Shown in pieces: positions 28,844-38,945 of a stretch of DNA of 64,000 bases. The first letter of the stretch is position 1, and the number at the start of each line of letters is the position of its first letter. The notes under the pieces are model-generated. The model saw nothing but the letters and a program-made list of their open reading frames with translations. It searched no databases and had not been told where the DNA came from. The translations under genes and the position numbers were made by a program. The stretch comes from Kistimonas asteriae (GTDB lineage Bacteria; Pseudomonadota; Gammaproteobacteria; Pseudomonadales; Endozoicomonadaceae): contig NZ_JAEVHF010000013.1 in NCBI RefSeq assembly GCF_018263925.1, forward strand, positions 101,924 to 165,923. The letters run 5' to 3'.

Positions 28844-30424
28844 ATGTCAGATTTTATCCGGGAAGTCGGCAAACGCCGTACCTTCGCCATCATCTCCCAC
28901 CCTGATGCGGGTAAGACCACCATCACCGAAAAGCTGCTGCTGTTCGGGAACGCCATTCAGATGGCGGGTACGGTCAAGGGTCGCAAGAGTGGCCGGATGG
29001 CAACCTCTGACTGGATGAAAATGGAGCAGGAACGGGGTATCTCCATCACCACGTCCGTGATGCAGTTCCCCTACCGCGAACAGATGGTCAACCTGCTGGA
29101 CACCCCCGGACACGAAGACTTCTCCGAAGATACCTACCGGACACTGACCGCCGTGGACTCCGTATTGATGGTGATCGACGGCGCCAAGGGTGTCGAGGAC
29201 CGGACTATCAAGCTGATGGATGTCTGCCGCCTGCGCGACACGCCCATCTTCAGCTTCATCAACAAGATGGACCGGGAAGTGCGTGACCAGATTGAGGTCA
29301 TGGATGAAATCGAATCCATCCTGAAAATACAGTGTGCGCCGATCACCTGGCCCATCGGTATGGGCAAGCGTTTCAAAGGTGTCTACAACCTGTATACCGA
29401 TACCATCCATGTTTTCACACCGGGTCAGGGTCACCGGATCCCCGATGACATCCGTATTCAGGGACTGGAATCTGACCAAGCGCGCGAACTTCTGGGTGAT
29501 TTGCACGAAGAGCTCATGGATGAAATCGAACTGGTTCGCGGCGCCAGCCACGAATTTGATCTTGAAGAGTACCGGGCTGGCCGAATGACACCGGTCTTCT
29601 TCGGCACCGCACTGGCCAACTTCGGCGTCCGTGAAATGCTGGACGATTTCGTTCAATGGGCACCGGCGCCGATTGCCCGCCAAACCGACAGCCGGACCGT
29701 CGAACCGACCGAAGACACCTTCAGCGGCTTCGTATTCAAGATTCAGGCGAACATGGATCCGCGCCACCGTGACCGAATCGCCTTCCTGCGCATCTGTTCC
29801 GGCAAGTACACCCGCAACATGAAGATGCGTCATACCCGGATTGGCAAGGACGTGAAAATTGCCGACGCCGTGACCTTCCTGGCCGGTGACCGTTCCCACG
29901 TGGAAGAAGCGTTGTCCGGCGATATCATCGGCCTGCATAACCACGGCACGATCCAGATAGGTGATACATTTACCGAAGGCGATATGATGCGTTTCACCGG
30001 CATCCCCCACTTCGCCCCGGAACTGTTCAAGCGAGTGCGCCTGAAGGATCCGCTGAAACTGAAGCAGCTGCAGAAAGGGCTGCAACAACTGTCAGAGGAA
30101 GGTGCGACCCAGCTGTTCATGCCGCTGAACAACAACGACCTGATTCTGGGTGCTGTCGGTGTCCTGCAGTTTGATGTGGTACGCCAGCGCCTGAAGGACG
30201 AGTACAAAGTGGACTGCATCTACGAGCCGGTCAACGTCTTCACCGCCCGCTGGGTCCACTGCGATGACGCCCGCAAACTCGAGGAATTCCGCCGCAAGTG
30301 CAGCGACAACCTGTCGGAAGACGGCGGCGGCTACCTGACTTACCTGGCCACCACCCGCGTCAACCTCAGCCTGACCGAGGAGCGCTGGCCGGAGATCACA
30401 TTCCGCGCCACCCGCGAGCACTGA
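28844..30424 (+). CDS. prfC: Peptide chain release factor 3
   Basis: A GTPase that releases RF1 or RF2 from the ribosome after termination. The G1 motif is HPDAGKTT, the G3 motif is DTPGHEDF, and the G4 motif is NKMDRE. The RF3-specific [20 protein letters not shown] lies between G1 and G3. The 526-residue length equals that of typical RF3. It stands alone downstream of AT-rich DNA and upstream of the dms locus. Confidence 0.97.
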   Translation: MSDFIREVGKRRTFAIISHPDAGKTTITEKLLLFGNAIQMAGTVKGRKSGRMATSDWMKMEQERGISITTSVMQFPYREQMVNLLDTPGHEDFSEDTYRTLTAVDSVLMVIDGAKGVEDRTIKLMDVCRLRDTPIFSFINKMDREVRDQIEVMDEIESILKIQCAPITWPIGMGKRFKGVYNLYTDTIHVFTPGQGHRIPDDIRIQGLESDQARELLGDLHEELMDEIELVRGASHEFDLEEYRAGRMTPVFFGTALANFGVREMLDDFVQWAPAPIARQTDSRTVEPTEDTFSGFVFKIQANMDPRHRDRIAFLRICSGKYTRNMKMRHTRIGKDVKIADAVTFLAGDRSHVEEALSGDIIGLHNHGTIQIGDTFTEGDMMRFTGIPHFAPELFKRVRLKDPLKLKQLQKGLQQLSEEGATQLFMPLNNNDLILGAVGVLQFDVVRQRLKDEYKVDCIYEPVNVFTARWVHCDDARKLEEFRRKCSDNLSEDGGGYLTYLATTRVNLSLTEERWPEITFRATREH

Positions 30425-30494
30425 TCTCATACCCTGTCCGCAGGAATAACCAACCACCGTTATTCCTGCGCACCCCAAGAGCCATAACATACCT

Positions 30495-31166
30495 ATGATC
30501 CCGCAGCAGACTGAAACCCTGGCCGGCCTTGAGATTGCCTGCCGTTTTCTCTATACCGCTTTCCATCGTGCACCGGAACCGGGTTTTCTCCACCCATTGG
30601 TTTCCGACCGGCTGCTGGACCACTGGCCCGTGGAAGAAGAAAATCTGCGCACCCAGGCCGGCCTGGAAACCATGCAACAGTTTCTGGATGAGCATACTGT
30701 CAATCCGCTGTCATTACTGAAGCAAGATTACAATGCGCTGTTCATCGGCCCGAATACCTTGCTCGCCGCCCCTTGGTCATCGGTGTACCTGACCGAAGAA
30801 CAACTCACCCTCACAGAACCTGCCATGGCGGTACGGGAATTCTACCGTCAATACGGTGTGACAATTGATACCGGTGAAAACGAGCCCGACGATCATATCG
30901 GCCTTCAGTTTGCCTTTATCGCCCACCTACTTGGTGAAGCGCTGCGGGCTATTGATAACGAACAGTCGGAACAACCCTGGCTTTGCGCCACGGCAGAATT
31001 CCTGACCAATCATGTGTTGATCTGGTCCAGCCGCCTGTTTGAACTGATCCGCACCCATGCAACCACCGACTTTTATCGCGGACTGGCCGATCTCGCAGAA
31101 GGTTCCCTGCAACAGCTGGCGAACCTGACCGGTGCGGAATACCTGATCGTCAGGCTCTACCGATGA
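30495..31166 (+). CDS. TorD/DmsD-family redox enzyme maturation chaperone
   Basis: A cytoplasmic chaperone that binds the twin-arginine signal of a molybdoenzyme and holds it until the cofactor is inserted. The all-helical 223-residue protein has the family's central APWSSVYL and EPDDHIGLQFAFIAHLL segments. Its stop overlaps the start of the napF-like gene. dmsA with a Tat signal lies 2 kb downstream, so it most likely serves DmsA. Confidence 0.88.
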   Translation: MIPQQTETLAGLEIACRFLYTAFHRAPEPGFLHPLVSDRLLDHWPVEEENLRTQAGLETMQQFLDEHTVNPLSLLKQDYNALFIGPNTLLAAPWSSVYLTEEQLTLTEPAMAVREFYRQYGVTIDTGENEPDDHIGLQFAFIAHLLGEALRAIDNEQSEQPWLCATAEFLTNHVLIWSSRLFELIRTHATTDFYRGLADLAEGSLQQLANLTGAEYLIVRLYR

Positions 31167-31699
31167 GCCAGGAAGAACTGGCATCACCGGCGCGGCGGGC
31201 CTTTTTCCGCCGCTTCGCGCTGAAAGAAGAAACCATAGAGATACCGGAAAGCGACTCCCCGCGCCCACCCTGGGCACGGAATAACCGTGAGTTCCTCGCA
31301 CTCTGTGATAGTTGCCATATGTGTATTGATGCCTGCCCGGAACGCATTCTACGAGCATCGGACGAATCCCATGCGGCATTGCAAGGAAAGCCTGTACTGA
31401 ATATCGATTATGGTTATTGCACCTTCTGTGCAGAATGCGTTAGCGTCTGCCCTACTGGTGCCCTGGACAGCCAAAAGGGCTATGCGTCATTGCCCTTACG
31501 TCCAACTCTTACAACCCGCTGCCAGGCCGAAATGGGAATGGCCTGCAACCTCTGTGCAGAAGCCTGCTCAAAAGACGCAATAACAGCCGATGGACTATCT
31601 GCACCCGTTATTCAAACTGACAGCTGCAATGGCTGTGGTGCCTGCGCATTCAGCTGTTTATCAAGCACTATTAAGATGACAAGAATAAGCAACACATAA
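31163..31699 (+). CDS. napF: NapF-like ferredoxin-type protein
   Basis: A 178-residue iron-sulfur protein with three or four CxxCxxC-type clusters: CDSCHMCIDACP, CTFCAECVSVCP, CNLCAEACS and CNGCGACAFSC. NapF proteins help load or mature molybdoenzymes in the cytoplasm. The N terminus has RRAFFRRF, also common in the family. It overlaps the TorD-like gene by four bases. No nap nitrate-reductase genes are here, so the partner is probably the DMSO reductase. Confidence 0.88.
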   Translation: MSQEELASPARRAFFRRFALKEETIEIPESDSPRPPWARNNREFLALCDSCHMCIDACPERILRASDESHAALQGKPVLNIDYGYCTFCAECVSVCPTGALDSQKGYASLPLRPTLTTRCQAEMGMACNLCAEACSKDAITADGLSAPVIQTDSCNGCGACAFSCLSSTIKMTRISNT

Positions 31700-31746
31700 A
31701 AATATGGCCAAAAAGATGAAAAATAGAACAATCTGAATAAAAAAAT

Positions 31747-32819
31747 TTACTCTGCTAAATTTTTCAGCACAGCAGTTAAACCTTTAATTGCAGTATTTTC
31801 TGCACGTTTATCCCCTCTACGCAACTCTTGTGCAAGTCCAAACTTTTTACCGGCCTCGCTAAAGTGATCCAAGTCTGAACAGAAGACTCTACAGATTTTA
31901 AAAAGATAACCGATAGTTTTATGCACGTGCGCTATAGCTGAATAAAGACCACCGACAGTCTTCCTTGTATCCTCATCAAGATCGAGAGCAGGAACTCCAT
32001 TGCTTACTCGTTCACACAAATCTTCCAAATCAATTATTATATTCTGACATGGGGCCAAGTAATCCTTAAGCGAGACCGCATACTCGGTGCAACCACCAAT
32101 GCCATTCAAAGCCTTTTCATCTATAGCAATTTGACAATGTATTTTTTTATGCAAAAGGAAGAGACGTAGTTTAGTTAACAAAAAATTATTTTTATAAGCA
32201 CATAGACCTTTATCGGCAATCTCTATCGCACTAGAAGCCATTGCTACAACCTCATACAAAAAATCTCTACCAATATTAGATGGATCAGAATAAACATGAT
32301 TAAAATATTCCTCATAACTCACTAACTTTGTAATATATACTCTTACGCCGATCTTACTTTCGCCAGGCAAATTAAGTTCAACTGCTTCTTCATAGCAACA
32401 AAACTTTCGAAGAGTCATACTACAAAGAATAAATGATTCATCTGTCGGATCTCTATCATAAACCTTTTTTATAAAACTTCTTGTTAATTCATAAAAAACA
32501 TCTAAAGAATCAGACTTTGATGAACACTCAAACTCCGACCTTAAATGATCCAATTGCTCCAATGCCTCAACATATTTAGCCTGCCCAATCAATGTGTTTA
32601 TTCGAGTATTAATAGCACTACTTATAGAAGCTCTTCCATAATCTGAACTCAATTGAATACAATTACGATCTAAATTTTTTTTTGGGAACAGTACGGGTGA
32701 TGTACGTGACGAGACAAACCCTGTCTCATTGGCATTTTACCAGCACGCTCACGTCTTTCTATATCAAACACCTTGCCCATTCCAGAACCATGACATTTAA
32801 CATAAATACCGCTATTCAT
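31747..32819 (-). CDS. AT-rich orphan gene split by a -1 frameshift at an A9 tract
   Basis: Two overlapping readings look like one gene. The 5' part starts at ATG 32819 with GGAGG 9 bases upstream and runs 49 codons to a TAG (32672-32670). The 3' part is a 301-codon frame whose first start is a TTG at 32652 with no ribosome binding site. Slipping back one base in the nine A's at 32675-32683 joins them into about 357 residues. The N terminus (NSGIYVKCHGSGMGKV) is basic; the long part is helical with TPR-like spacing. I recognise no family. It sits on the opposite strand between napF and dmsA. It could be a pseudogene, or expressed by slippage. Confidence 0.6.
32675..32683 (-). promoter_or_regulatory. 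A9 slippery tract (candidate frameshift site)
   Basis: On the minus strand the sequence CCC followed by nine A's and TTT provides A-AAA-AAA, a known slippage-prone heptamer. A -1 shift here connects the strong start at 32819 with the long downstream frame. Confidence 0.5.
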
Positions 32820-33011
32820 CACAGCTTTCCTCCATGAATTATTTTTATCCAATTAGCGTTATCTTCATCACTGAATCATTAACAATTACAGCGAACTCCT
32901 AAAATCAACACGCTAATAAAAAAGACAAGAATAAAAAGGATTTAGTTCCCCCCTCTCTAAAATATTTGGCTCAACACCAACAAGGAAAAAGAGAAAAAAC
33001 CGCGATCATTC

Positions 33012-33025
33012 TTGCTGCAGGTCAA
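33012..33025 (+). promoter_or_regulatory. Candidate FNR/Anr box upstream of dmsA
   Basis: TTGCTGCAGGTCAA matches 8 of 10 informative positions of the FNR/Anr consensus (TTGAT, four bases, ATCAA). It lies about 145 bases upstream of dmsA, a gene usually induced without oxygen. The 351-base gap (32820-33170) holds no gene. Confidence 0.45.
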
Positions 33026-33170
33026 AATTCCATGAATTTCTTACGGGTATCATGCGCAGTGGAATGAACTGATATCCGCCCCTTTGCCACAACAAATCAC
33101 TGCGGACATTCCTGATTGACACAAAACTTTCTAAACGCCCGTTCTTTCCTGAGAGCAATCCATAGACTGC

Positions 33171-35615
33171 ATGAAGAATTTACTGGACAAGGTGCTTCTG
33201 TCTCCTTTGAAGCGCCGTAATTTTATGAAATGGGGCGCCGCTGCCGGTAGCGCTGCCATTGTCGCGGGTAACAGCCTGCCGCTGCGCGCGCTGGCCAACA
33301 CGCCGGACACCACCCCTGCGGAAAAGCGCGAAGCCGTGCGTTCCGTCTGGTCTGCCTGCACCGTGAACTGCGGTTCCCGTTGCGCCCTGCGCCACCAGGT
33401 CAAGGATGGTGTTATTGTCGCGACCCATACCGATAACACCGGTGACGACGAATACGGCAACCACCAGGTTCGCGCCTGCCTGCGCGGCCGCTCTTTCCGC
33501 CGCCGTGTCTACAACCCGGATCGCCTGAAATACCCCATGAAGCGGGTTGGCAAACGTGGCGAAGGCCGGTTTGAGCGCATCAGCTGGGATGAAGCGTTTG
33601 ACACCATTGCGGACAACCTCAAGCGCATCAAGCAACAGCATGGCAACGAAGCCATCTACCTGAATTACTGCACCGGCACACTGGGCGGCACCGTTTCCAA
33701 ATCCTGGCCACCGGCGGCGACCCCCATCGCGCGCCTTATGAACTGCTGGGGCGGCTACCTGAACCATTTTGGCGATTACAGTACCGCACAGATCACCGTT
33801 GGCCTGCCCTACCTGTTCGGTGGCAGCTGGGTCGGCAGCAACTGCTCGTCCGATATCGTCAACACCAAGCTGATCGTCAACTTCGGTAACAACCCGGCGG
33901 AAACCCGCATGAGCGGTGGCGGTGTCGTTTACCAGATGACCGAAGCCCGCGCCCGCAGCAACGCCCGGATGATCACCTTCGATCCGCGCATGACCGACTC
34001 CGTACTGAGCGGTAATGACGAATGGGTACCCCTGCGCCCCGGTACTGACGCGGCCCTGGTGGCCGGTATGGCCTGGGTCATGATCACCGAGAACCTGGTG
34101 GACAAGGCGTTCATCGACCGTTACACCGTCGGTTACGACGAAGACAGTCTGCCAGCCTCTGCATCGAAAGGTTCTTCCTGGGTATCCTACATTCTTGGTA
34201 ATGGTTCAGACGGTACCGCCAAAACCCCGGCATGGGCTGCGCGTATCACTGCGGTTCCTGAGAAAACCATCATTCGCCTGGCCCGAGAAATCGCCAGCAC
34301 CAAACCCTGTAACGTCATGCAGGGCTGGGGCGTTCAGCGCACCGCCAATGGTGAACAGGCGAGCCGTGCCATCTGCATGCTGGCCATTATGACCGGCAAC
34401 GTCGGCATCCCCGGCGGCGGCACCGGTGCCCGTGAAGGCAGCTGGGGCATTCCTTTCGCCAGCTTCCCGACCCTGAGCAACCCGATCACCACGTCCATCC
34501 CCATGTTCATGTGGACTGACGCTATCCATCGCCATGAAGAGATGACCGCTCTGACCGACGGCATCCGTGGCGCAGACCGCCTGAAGGCACCGATCAAGTT
34601 CATCTGGAACTACGCCGGCAACTGCATCATCAACCAGCACGCCGACACCAACCGCACCCATGAAATCCTTCAGGATGACACGCAGTGCGAAATGGTCGTG
34701 GTCATCGAAAACCACATGACCGCCAGCGCCCGTTATGCGGATATCCTACTGCCCGACCTGACGGCGGCAGAACAGCCGGACTTCTCCACCAACGGCAGCT
34801 GCGGCAACATGGGTTACGCCATTTTCTGTGATACGGCTGTTGAGCCGCTGCACGAGTGCCGTTCGGTCTACGACATGTGTACCGGGATCGCCAAGCGCCT
34901 GGGCGTGGAAGCACAGTACACCGAAGGCCGTGACCAGGAAGCCTGGCTGCGCTTTATCTATGCCGAATCTCAGAAGATCAATCCGGAACTGCCGGATTTC
35001 GACACCTTCCGCAAAATGGGTATCGTCAAGCAGACCAATCCGGGTGAACCGCACGTCGAATACCGTGCATTCCGCGAGAATCCGGAAGCCAATCCGCTGG
35101 CAACCCCATCCGGCAAGATCGAGATCTACTCCGAACAACTGGCCCAGATTGCTGCAACCTGGAAGCTGAAAGAAGGCGACATCATTCGTCCTTTGCCGGA
35201 ATACGCCTCTTCCTGGGAAGGCCACGAAGCGCCTCACAGCAAGCAGTACCCATTACAGATGTTCGGATACCACTACAAGGCACGCACCCATTCCACCTAC
35301 GGCAACGTAGACGTGCTGCGTGACGCCAACCGTCAGGAAGTCTGGATCAACCCCATCGACGCCCAGGCGCGTGGCATTAACGACGGTGACATGCTGAAAG
35401 TCTGGAACGACCGCGGCGAAATCCGCGTAGCCGCCAAAGTGACCGAACGGATCATGCCCGGCGTGGTCGCCATGGGCCAGGGCAGCTGGTACGCCCCGGA
35501 CCGCAATGGCATCGACCGCGGCGCCTGCATGAACACCCTGACCACCCAACGCCCCTCACCGCTGGCCAAGGGCAACCCCCAGCATTCCAATCTGGTGGAC
35601 ATTGCCAAGGCTTGA
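33171..35615 (+). CDS. dmsA: Anaerobic DMSO reductase catalytic subunit A
   Basis: The periplasm-facing molybdopterin subunit that reduces dimethyl sulfoxide or related S- and N-oxides. A Tat signal with KRRNFMKW at residues 14-21 is followed by the FS0 cluster ligands Cys63, Cys67, Cys71 and Cys103. Ser178 in SKSWPP is at the position of the Mo ligand of E. coli DmsA. GGYLNHFGDYSTAQI and the rest of the bis-MGD fold are intact over 814 residues. dmsB starts 14 bases later. The cofactor is made by the mob/moa/mod/moe cluster at 43-49 kb. The true substrate could also be another oxide. Confidence 0.95.
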   Translation: MKNLLDKVLLSPLKRRNFMKWGAAAGSAAIVAGNSLPLRALANTPDTTPAEKREAVRSVWSACTVNCGSRCALRHQVKDGVIVATHTDNTGDDEYGNHQVRACLRGRSFRRRVYNPDRLKYPMKRVGKRGEGRFERISWDEAFDTIADNLKRIKQQHGNEAIYLNYCTGTLGGTVSKSWPPAATPIARLMNCWGGYLNHFGDYSTAQITVGLPYLFGGSWVGSNCSSDIVNTKLIVNFGNNPAETRMSGGGVVYQMTEARARSNARMITFDPRMTDSVLSGNDEWVPLRPGTDAALVAGMAWVMITENLVDKAFIDRYTVGYDEDSLPASASKGSSWVSYILGNGSDGTAKTPAWAARITAVPEKTIIRLAREIASTKPCNVMQGWGVQRTANGEQASRAICMLAIMTGNVGIPGGGTGAREGSWGIPFASFPTLSNPITTSIPMFMWTDAIHRHEEMTALTDGIRGADRLKAPIKFIWNYAGNCIINQHADTNRTHEILQDDTQCEMVVVIENHMTASARYADILLPDLTAAEQPDFSTNGSCGNMGYAIFCDTAVEPLHECRSVYDMCTGIAKRLGVEAQYTEGRDQEAWLRFIYAESQKINPELPDFDTFRKMGIVKQTNPGEPHVEYRAFRENPEANPLATPSGKIEIYSEQLAQIAATWKLKEGDIIRPLPEYASSWEGHEAPHSKQYPLQMFGYHYKARTHSTYGNVDVLRDANRQEVWINPIDAQARGINDGDMLKVWNDRGEIRVAAKVTERIMPGVVAMGQGSWYAPDRNGIDRGACMNTLTTQRPSPLAKGNPQHSNLVDIAKA

Positions 35616-35629
35616 CGGAGAACTGAACC

Positions 35630-36250
35630 ATGACCCAATACGGATTCTATATCGATACCACCCGGTGTACCGGGTGCAAAACCTGTGAACTGTCGTGCAA
35701 GGACGACAACGACCTGGATATCGGGGTGAACTGGCGCCGTATTTATGAATACGGCGGCGGCAGCTGGGTACAGAACGAAGACGGCACCTGGAACCAGGAC
35801 GTGTTCGCCTACCACGTATCCATCAGCTGCAACCATTGCGATCAGCCTGCCTGTGCCAAGGCTTGCCCCACCGGCGCCATGCACAAGCGGGAACAGGATG
35901 GCCTGGTAGCCGTGAATGCCGAAGTCTGCGTCGGCTGTCGTTACTGTGAAATGGCCTGCCCGTACGGTGCGCCCCAGTTCGACCCCGAGAAGAAGCTGAT
36001 GACCAAGTGTGACGGCTGCTTCGACCGGGTGGAACAGGGTCTGCAACCGATCTGCGTCAGCTCCTGCCCATTGCGTGCGCTGGAGTTTGGCCCGATTGAC
36101 GAGCTGCGCGCCAAATACGGTGACCGTGCGGATATCGCGCCGCTGCCGGATTCCGGCATGACCAAGCCGAACCTGGTCATCAAGGCCAACCGCCACGCAC
36201 GCCCGACCGGTGATACCACCGGCCGCATCCTGAACGTCCGGGAGGTGTAA
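35630..36250 (+). CDS. dmsB: DMSO reductase iron-sulfur subunit B
   Basis: Carries electrons from DmsC to DmsA through four [4Fe-4S] clusters. The cysteine groups CTGCKTCELSC, CNHCDQPACAKACP, CVGCRYCEMACPYG and CDGCFDRVEQG are all present in 206 residues, the usual size. It lies between dmsA and dmsC with spacing of a few bases, showing one operon. Confidence 0.96.
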   Translation: MTQYGFYIDTTRCTGCKTCELSCKDDNDLDIGVNWRRIYEYGGGSWVQNEDGTWNQDVFAYHVSISCNHCDQPACAKACPTGAMHKREQDGLVAVNAEVCVGCRYCEMACPYGAPQFDPEKKLMTKCDGCFDRVEQGLQPICVSSCPLRALEFGPIDELRAKYGDRADIAPLPDSGMTKPNLVIKANRHARPTGDTTGRILNVREV

Positions 36251-36252
36251 CC

Positions 36253-37104
36253 ATGCACGAATTATCCCTGGTTTTCTTCACCGTCCTGGCGCAGTGCGCT
36301 GTGGGTATTTTCCTGGTGCTGGGCTGCCTGCAGTTCGCCAGCTTTGGTCAGCGTAACCGCCTGCAGTTGCTGAGCCGGCTGCAGATCGCTTCACTGGTAA
36401 TCCTCGGTGTGGCCGGCCTGGCCGCAGGCACCCACCTGGGTCAGCCACTGCGGGCGTTCAACGTGATCTTTGGCCTGGAGCACCTCTCACCGCTGAGCGT
36501 TGAGATCCTGACCACCAGCCTGTTTGGCGGTGCGGCGTTTACCTTTATCGCCGCCACCCTGCTGAACATCCTGCCAGCCCTGCACCGCCTGGTGTTGCTG
36601 GGCGCCATGGCGCTGGGTGTTGCCCTGCTGCTGGCCATCGCCAACGTTTACACCCTGGCGACCGTACCCACCTGGAATACAAACTGGACCGTTTTCCAGT
36701 TTGTGATGCCAGCGGTGGTACTGGGCGTCATGGGGGCGGCGGTACTGGTACGGAGCCAGTCTGACCGGATGGGCCTGTTTGCACGTCATACGGACAAGGC
36801 ACTGTCCACCATCGGCCTGATTGCGCTGGCGGTGATTGCCACTGGCTTTGTACTTTACCTGTTCTGGCTGGGTCAGCTGTCCACAGCGATCGATCCGTTC
36901 ATGGTGAAGGATTACCATCACAGCTTGCTGGCTGCCCGCTTTGCCCTGCTGTTCCTGGGCGTCAGCCTCTGGGTCGTGCCGGCCATGCGCGGCTCCAACA
37001 CCGGTGTTCGTCTGCCAGCGTTTGGTTTCGGGCTGGTACTGGCCAGTGAACTGATGGGTCGCATCTTCTTCTACGACCTTCATATGTTCAGCACGGGTCT
37101 GTAA
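36253..37104 (+). CDS. dmsC: DMSO reductase membrane anchor subunit C
   Basis: An inner-membrane protein of about eight helices and 283 residues that oxidises menaquinol and anchors DmsAB. It follows dmsB by two bases. Family resemblance is visible in the N terminus HELSLVFFTVLAQCAVG and in GTHLGQPLRAFNVI with its conserved His. It is the last gene of the operon; a 12-bp hairpin follows. Confidence 0.94.
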   Translation: MHELSLVFFTVLAQCAVGIFLVLGCLQFASFGQRNRLQLLSRLQIASLVILGVAGLAAGTHLGQPLRAFNVIFGLEHLSPLSVEILTTSLFGGAAFTFIAATLLNILPALHRLVLLGAMALGVALLLAIANVYTLATVPTWNTNWTVFQFVMPAVVLGVMGAAVLVRSQSDRMGLFARHTDKALSTIGLIALAVIATGFVLYLFWLGQLSTAIDPFMVKDYHHSLLAARFALLFLGVSLWVVPAMRGSNTGVRLPAFGFGLVLASELMGRIFFYDLHMFSTGL

Positions 37105-37120
37105 CAGGCTACGGCCTTCT

Positions 37121-37153
37121 GTAGCAGAATGCTTCTATGAGGCATTCTGCTAC
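37121..37153 (+). terminator. Hairpin ending the dms operon
   Basis: GTAGCAGAATGC and GCATTCTGCTAC form a perfect 12-bp stem with a 9-base loop, 17 bases after dmsC. A pyrimidine-rich stretch (CTCCCTTT) follows instead of a pure U-run. Confidence 0.6.
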
Positions 37154-37297
37154 CTCCCTTTACTCAATACGCCTCATGCCAATACTGCAAAGACAGACGT
37201 TTTTACGCATTTGCATCAACAAATTGTTTCACATTCAACGCCCTCGTGATCCAACCAAAGGCAAACAGTACCCGTTGCTACCGTATCGGCGATCCCA

Positions 37298-38215
37298 TTA
37301 CCCGGCAGCACGAATATCATCGTTCAAACAGTCAGCCAGAAAATCGATAAATGCCCGTATCGCCGGACGCTGATAACTCCGCGACAAATATAGCGCCCAA
37401 AGCGACATGACAGGCAACCGAACCTCCTTAAGTACCTGAACAAGCCGACCATCTTCAAGATACCTGTTCGCCATATCACAGGGTAAATAGGCAACCCCTA
37501 AATGATTAATGGCTGCACGCACAATAATGCCCAGCTCATTGGAACGGATTGAACCATTCACGGGCACAAGCAACGGCTGTTTATCCTGGATAAAGCACCA
37601 TTGATCCTGATCGATATGAATCAGGCAATTACGATCCTGCAAATCATCAGGCTGTGAAATGGTCCCATGCTGTTTTAAATAGTCTGCGGAACAACAAATT
37701 GCACTTTCAATATGCATCAGATGCCGCCCAATGAGATTTTCATCCGGCTTATCCGTATACCGTAAAGCGATATCAACCCGCTCATCGACCAGCTGCGCAT
37801 TTTTATCCGACAGCAACAGTTGAAACACGATATTCGGGTGCTTTTTGGAGAAAGTATCGAGCACGTCGTAGAGCAGCCCCTGCGCCAGCCCTACAGGAGA
37901 AGCAATGCGAATCTCTCCCACCAGCTCCTCATGATGGTATTGCGCCAGATTTTCCAATCCGGCCACATCATTCAGAATACGCTTGCAGGACAACAGCACA
38001 TCATGACCGGGCGGCGTCAGGCTGACACTGCGCGTGGTACGGTTGAGCAATCTCAGGTTAAACCAGTCCTCCAGCTCCTGAACATGACGAGTGACCTTCG
38101 CGCGGTTCAGACTTAATTGTTCTGCAGCCTGAGTAAAACTACCTGACTGGGCAACTTCTACAAAACTACGTATCGCTTCAAGCTTATCCACACAATTCCT
38201 CAGCGACTGTTTCAT
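37298..38215 (-). CDS. LysR-family transcriptional regulator
   Basis: About 305 residues with an N-terminal winged helix (FTQAAEQLSLNRAKVTRHVQ) and a C-terminal effector domain, in the CrgA/AaeR-like subgroup with the motif LRLLNRTTRSVSLTPPG. It is divergent from the NAD(P)-binding protein gene at 38310, and such pairs are usually regulator and target. The start at 38215 is chosen because the preceding three codons lack support. The inducer is unknown. Confidence 0.88.
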   Translation of the reverse strand: MKQSLRNCVDKLEAIRSFVEVAQSGSFTQAAEQLSLNRAKVTRHVQELEDWFNLRLLNRTTRSVSLTPPGHDVLLSCKRILNDVAGLENLAQYHHEELVGEIRIASPVGLAQGLLYDVLDTFSKKHPNIVFQLLLSDKNAQLVDERVDIALRYTDKPDENLIGRHLMHIESAICCSADYLKQHGTISQPDDLQDRNCLIHIDQDQWCFIQDKQPLLVPVNGSIRSNELGIIVRAAINHLGVAYLPCDMANRYLEDGRLVQVLKEVRLPVMSLWALYLSRSYQRPAIRAFIDFLADCLNDDIRAAG

Positions 38216-38309
38216 TGGATGAAACAACTATGTTCACTTTTCGTCATTTATTACAGCGCGAAAAATGAAAATACTTGCATCACCATAAAACACCGTCATG
38301 GAGAGAAAC

Positions 38310-38945
38310 ATGAAAATTGCCGTTCTGGGTGCCACCGGCTGGATTGGATCCACCATTAAGCAAGAGGCGCTGGGTCGTGGACACCAGGTGATCGCAATCA
38401 GCCGTACCAACAATGTGGGTGACGATAACAACGTTGAAGCACGCACACTGGATCTGATCTCGCAGGAAGGCGTGGCGAATGCTGTTCAAGGTGCTGACGT
38501 TGTCATCGTAGCTATTGGCGGCCGTGCCAAAGGCAACCACGATATTGTCCCCAATACAGCAAGCCGGCTGCTTGAAGAGCTGCCTGCCACTGGCGTGAAA
38601 CGACTGCTGTGGGTCGGCGGGGCAGGCAGTCTGGAAGCTGCGCCAGGTCTTGCGTTGATTGATACGCCTAACTTTCCGGCAGAGTTTCACGATGAAGCTA
38701 GAGCGCAAGGTGAAGCACTGACCATCTTCAAAGCCAGTGACAGCGATCTGAACTGGGTTTTCGTCAGCCCGGCAGCGGAGATATTCCCGGGGGAACGTAC
38801 GGGTGAGTATCGTACCGGGGGCGATCAGTTGCTGACCGACAGTGAGGGCAACTGCCGAATCTCTGTAGAGGATTTTGCCGTTGCGCTAATCGATGAAGCA
38901 GAGAAAGGTGTTCATCAAAAAAAGCGTATCAGTATCGCCTATTAA
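38310..38945 (+). CDS. NAD(P)-binding Rossmann protein (YwnB/atypical SDR type)
   Basis: A 211-residue reductase-like protein. The dinucleotide loop is AVLGATGWIG at the N terminus, and DVVIVAIGGR follows at the end of the fourth strand; this matches the atypical short-chain dehydrogenase group that includes YwnB and biliverdin reductase B. GGAGAG lies 6 bases before ATG 38310. It is divergent from a LysR gene that probably controls it, perhaps in response to redox or electrophile stress. Confidence 0.85.
   Translation: MKIAVLGATGWIGSTIKQEALGRGHQVIAISRTNNVGDDNNVEARTLDLISQEGVANAVQGADVVIVAIGGRAKGNHDIVPNTASRLLEELPATGVKRLLWVGGAGSLEAAPGLALIDTPNFPAEFHDEARAQGEALTIFKASDSDLNWVFVSPAAEIFPGERTGEYRTGGDQLLTDSEGNCRISVEDFAVALIDEAEKGVHQKKRISIAY

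Noticed and set aside
28847..30088. 413-codon open frame antisense to prfC
   Set aside because: It mirrors the RF3 gene; the same His/Val/Gly bias appears and RF3 motifs are complete on the other strand.
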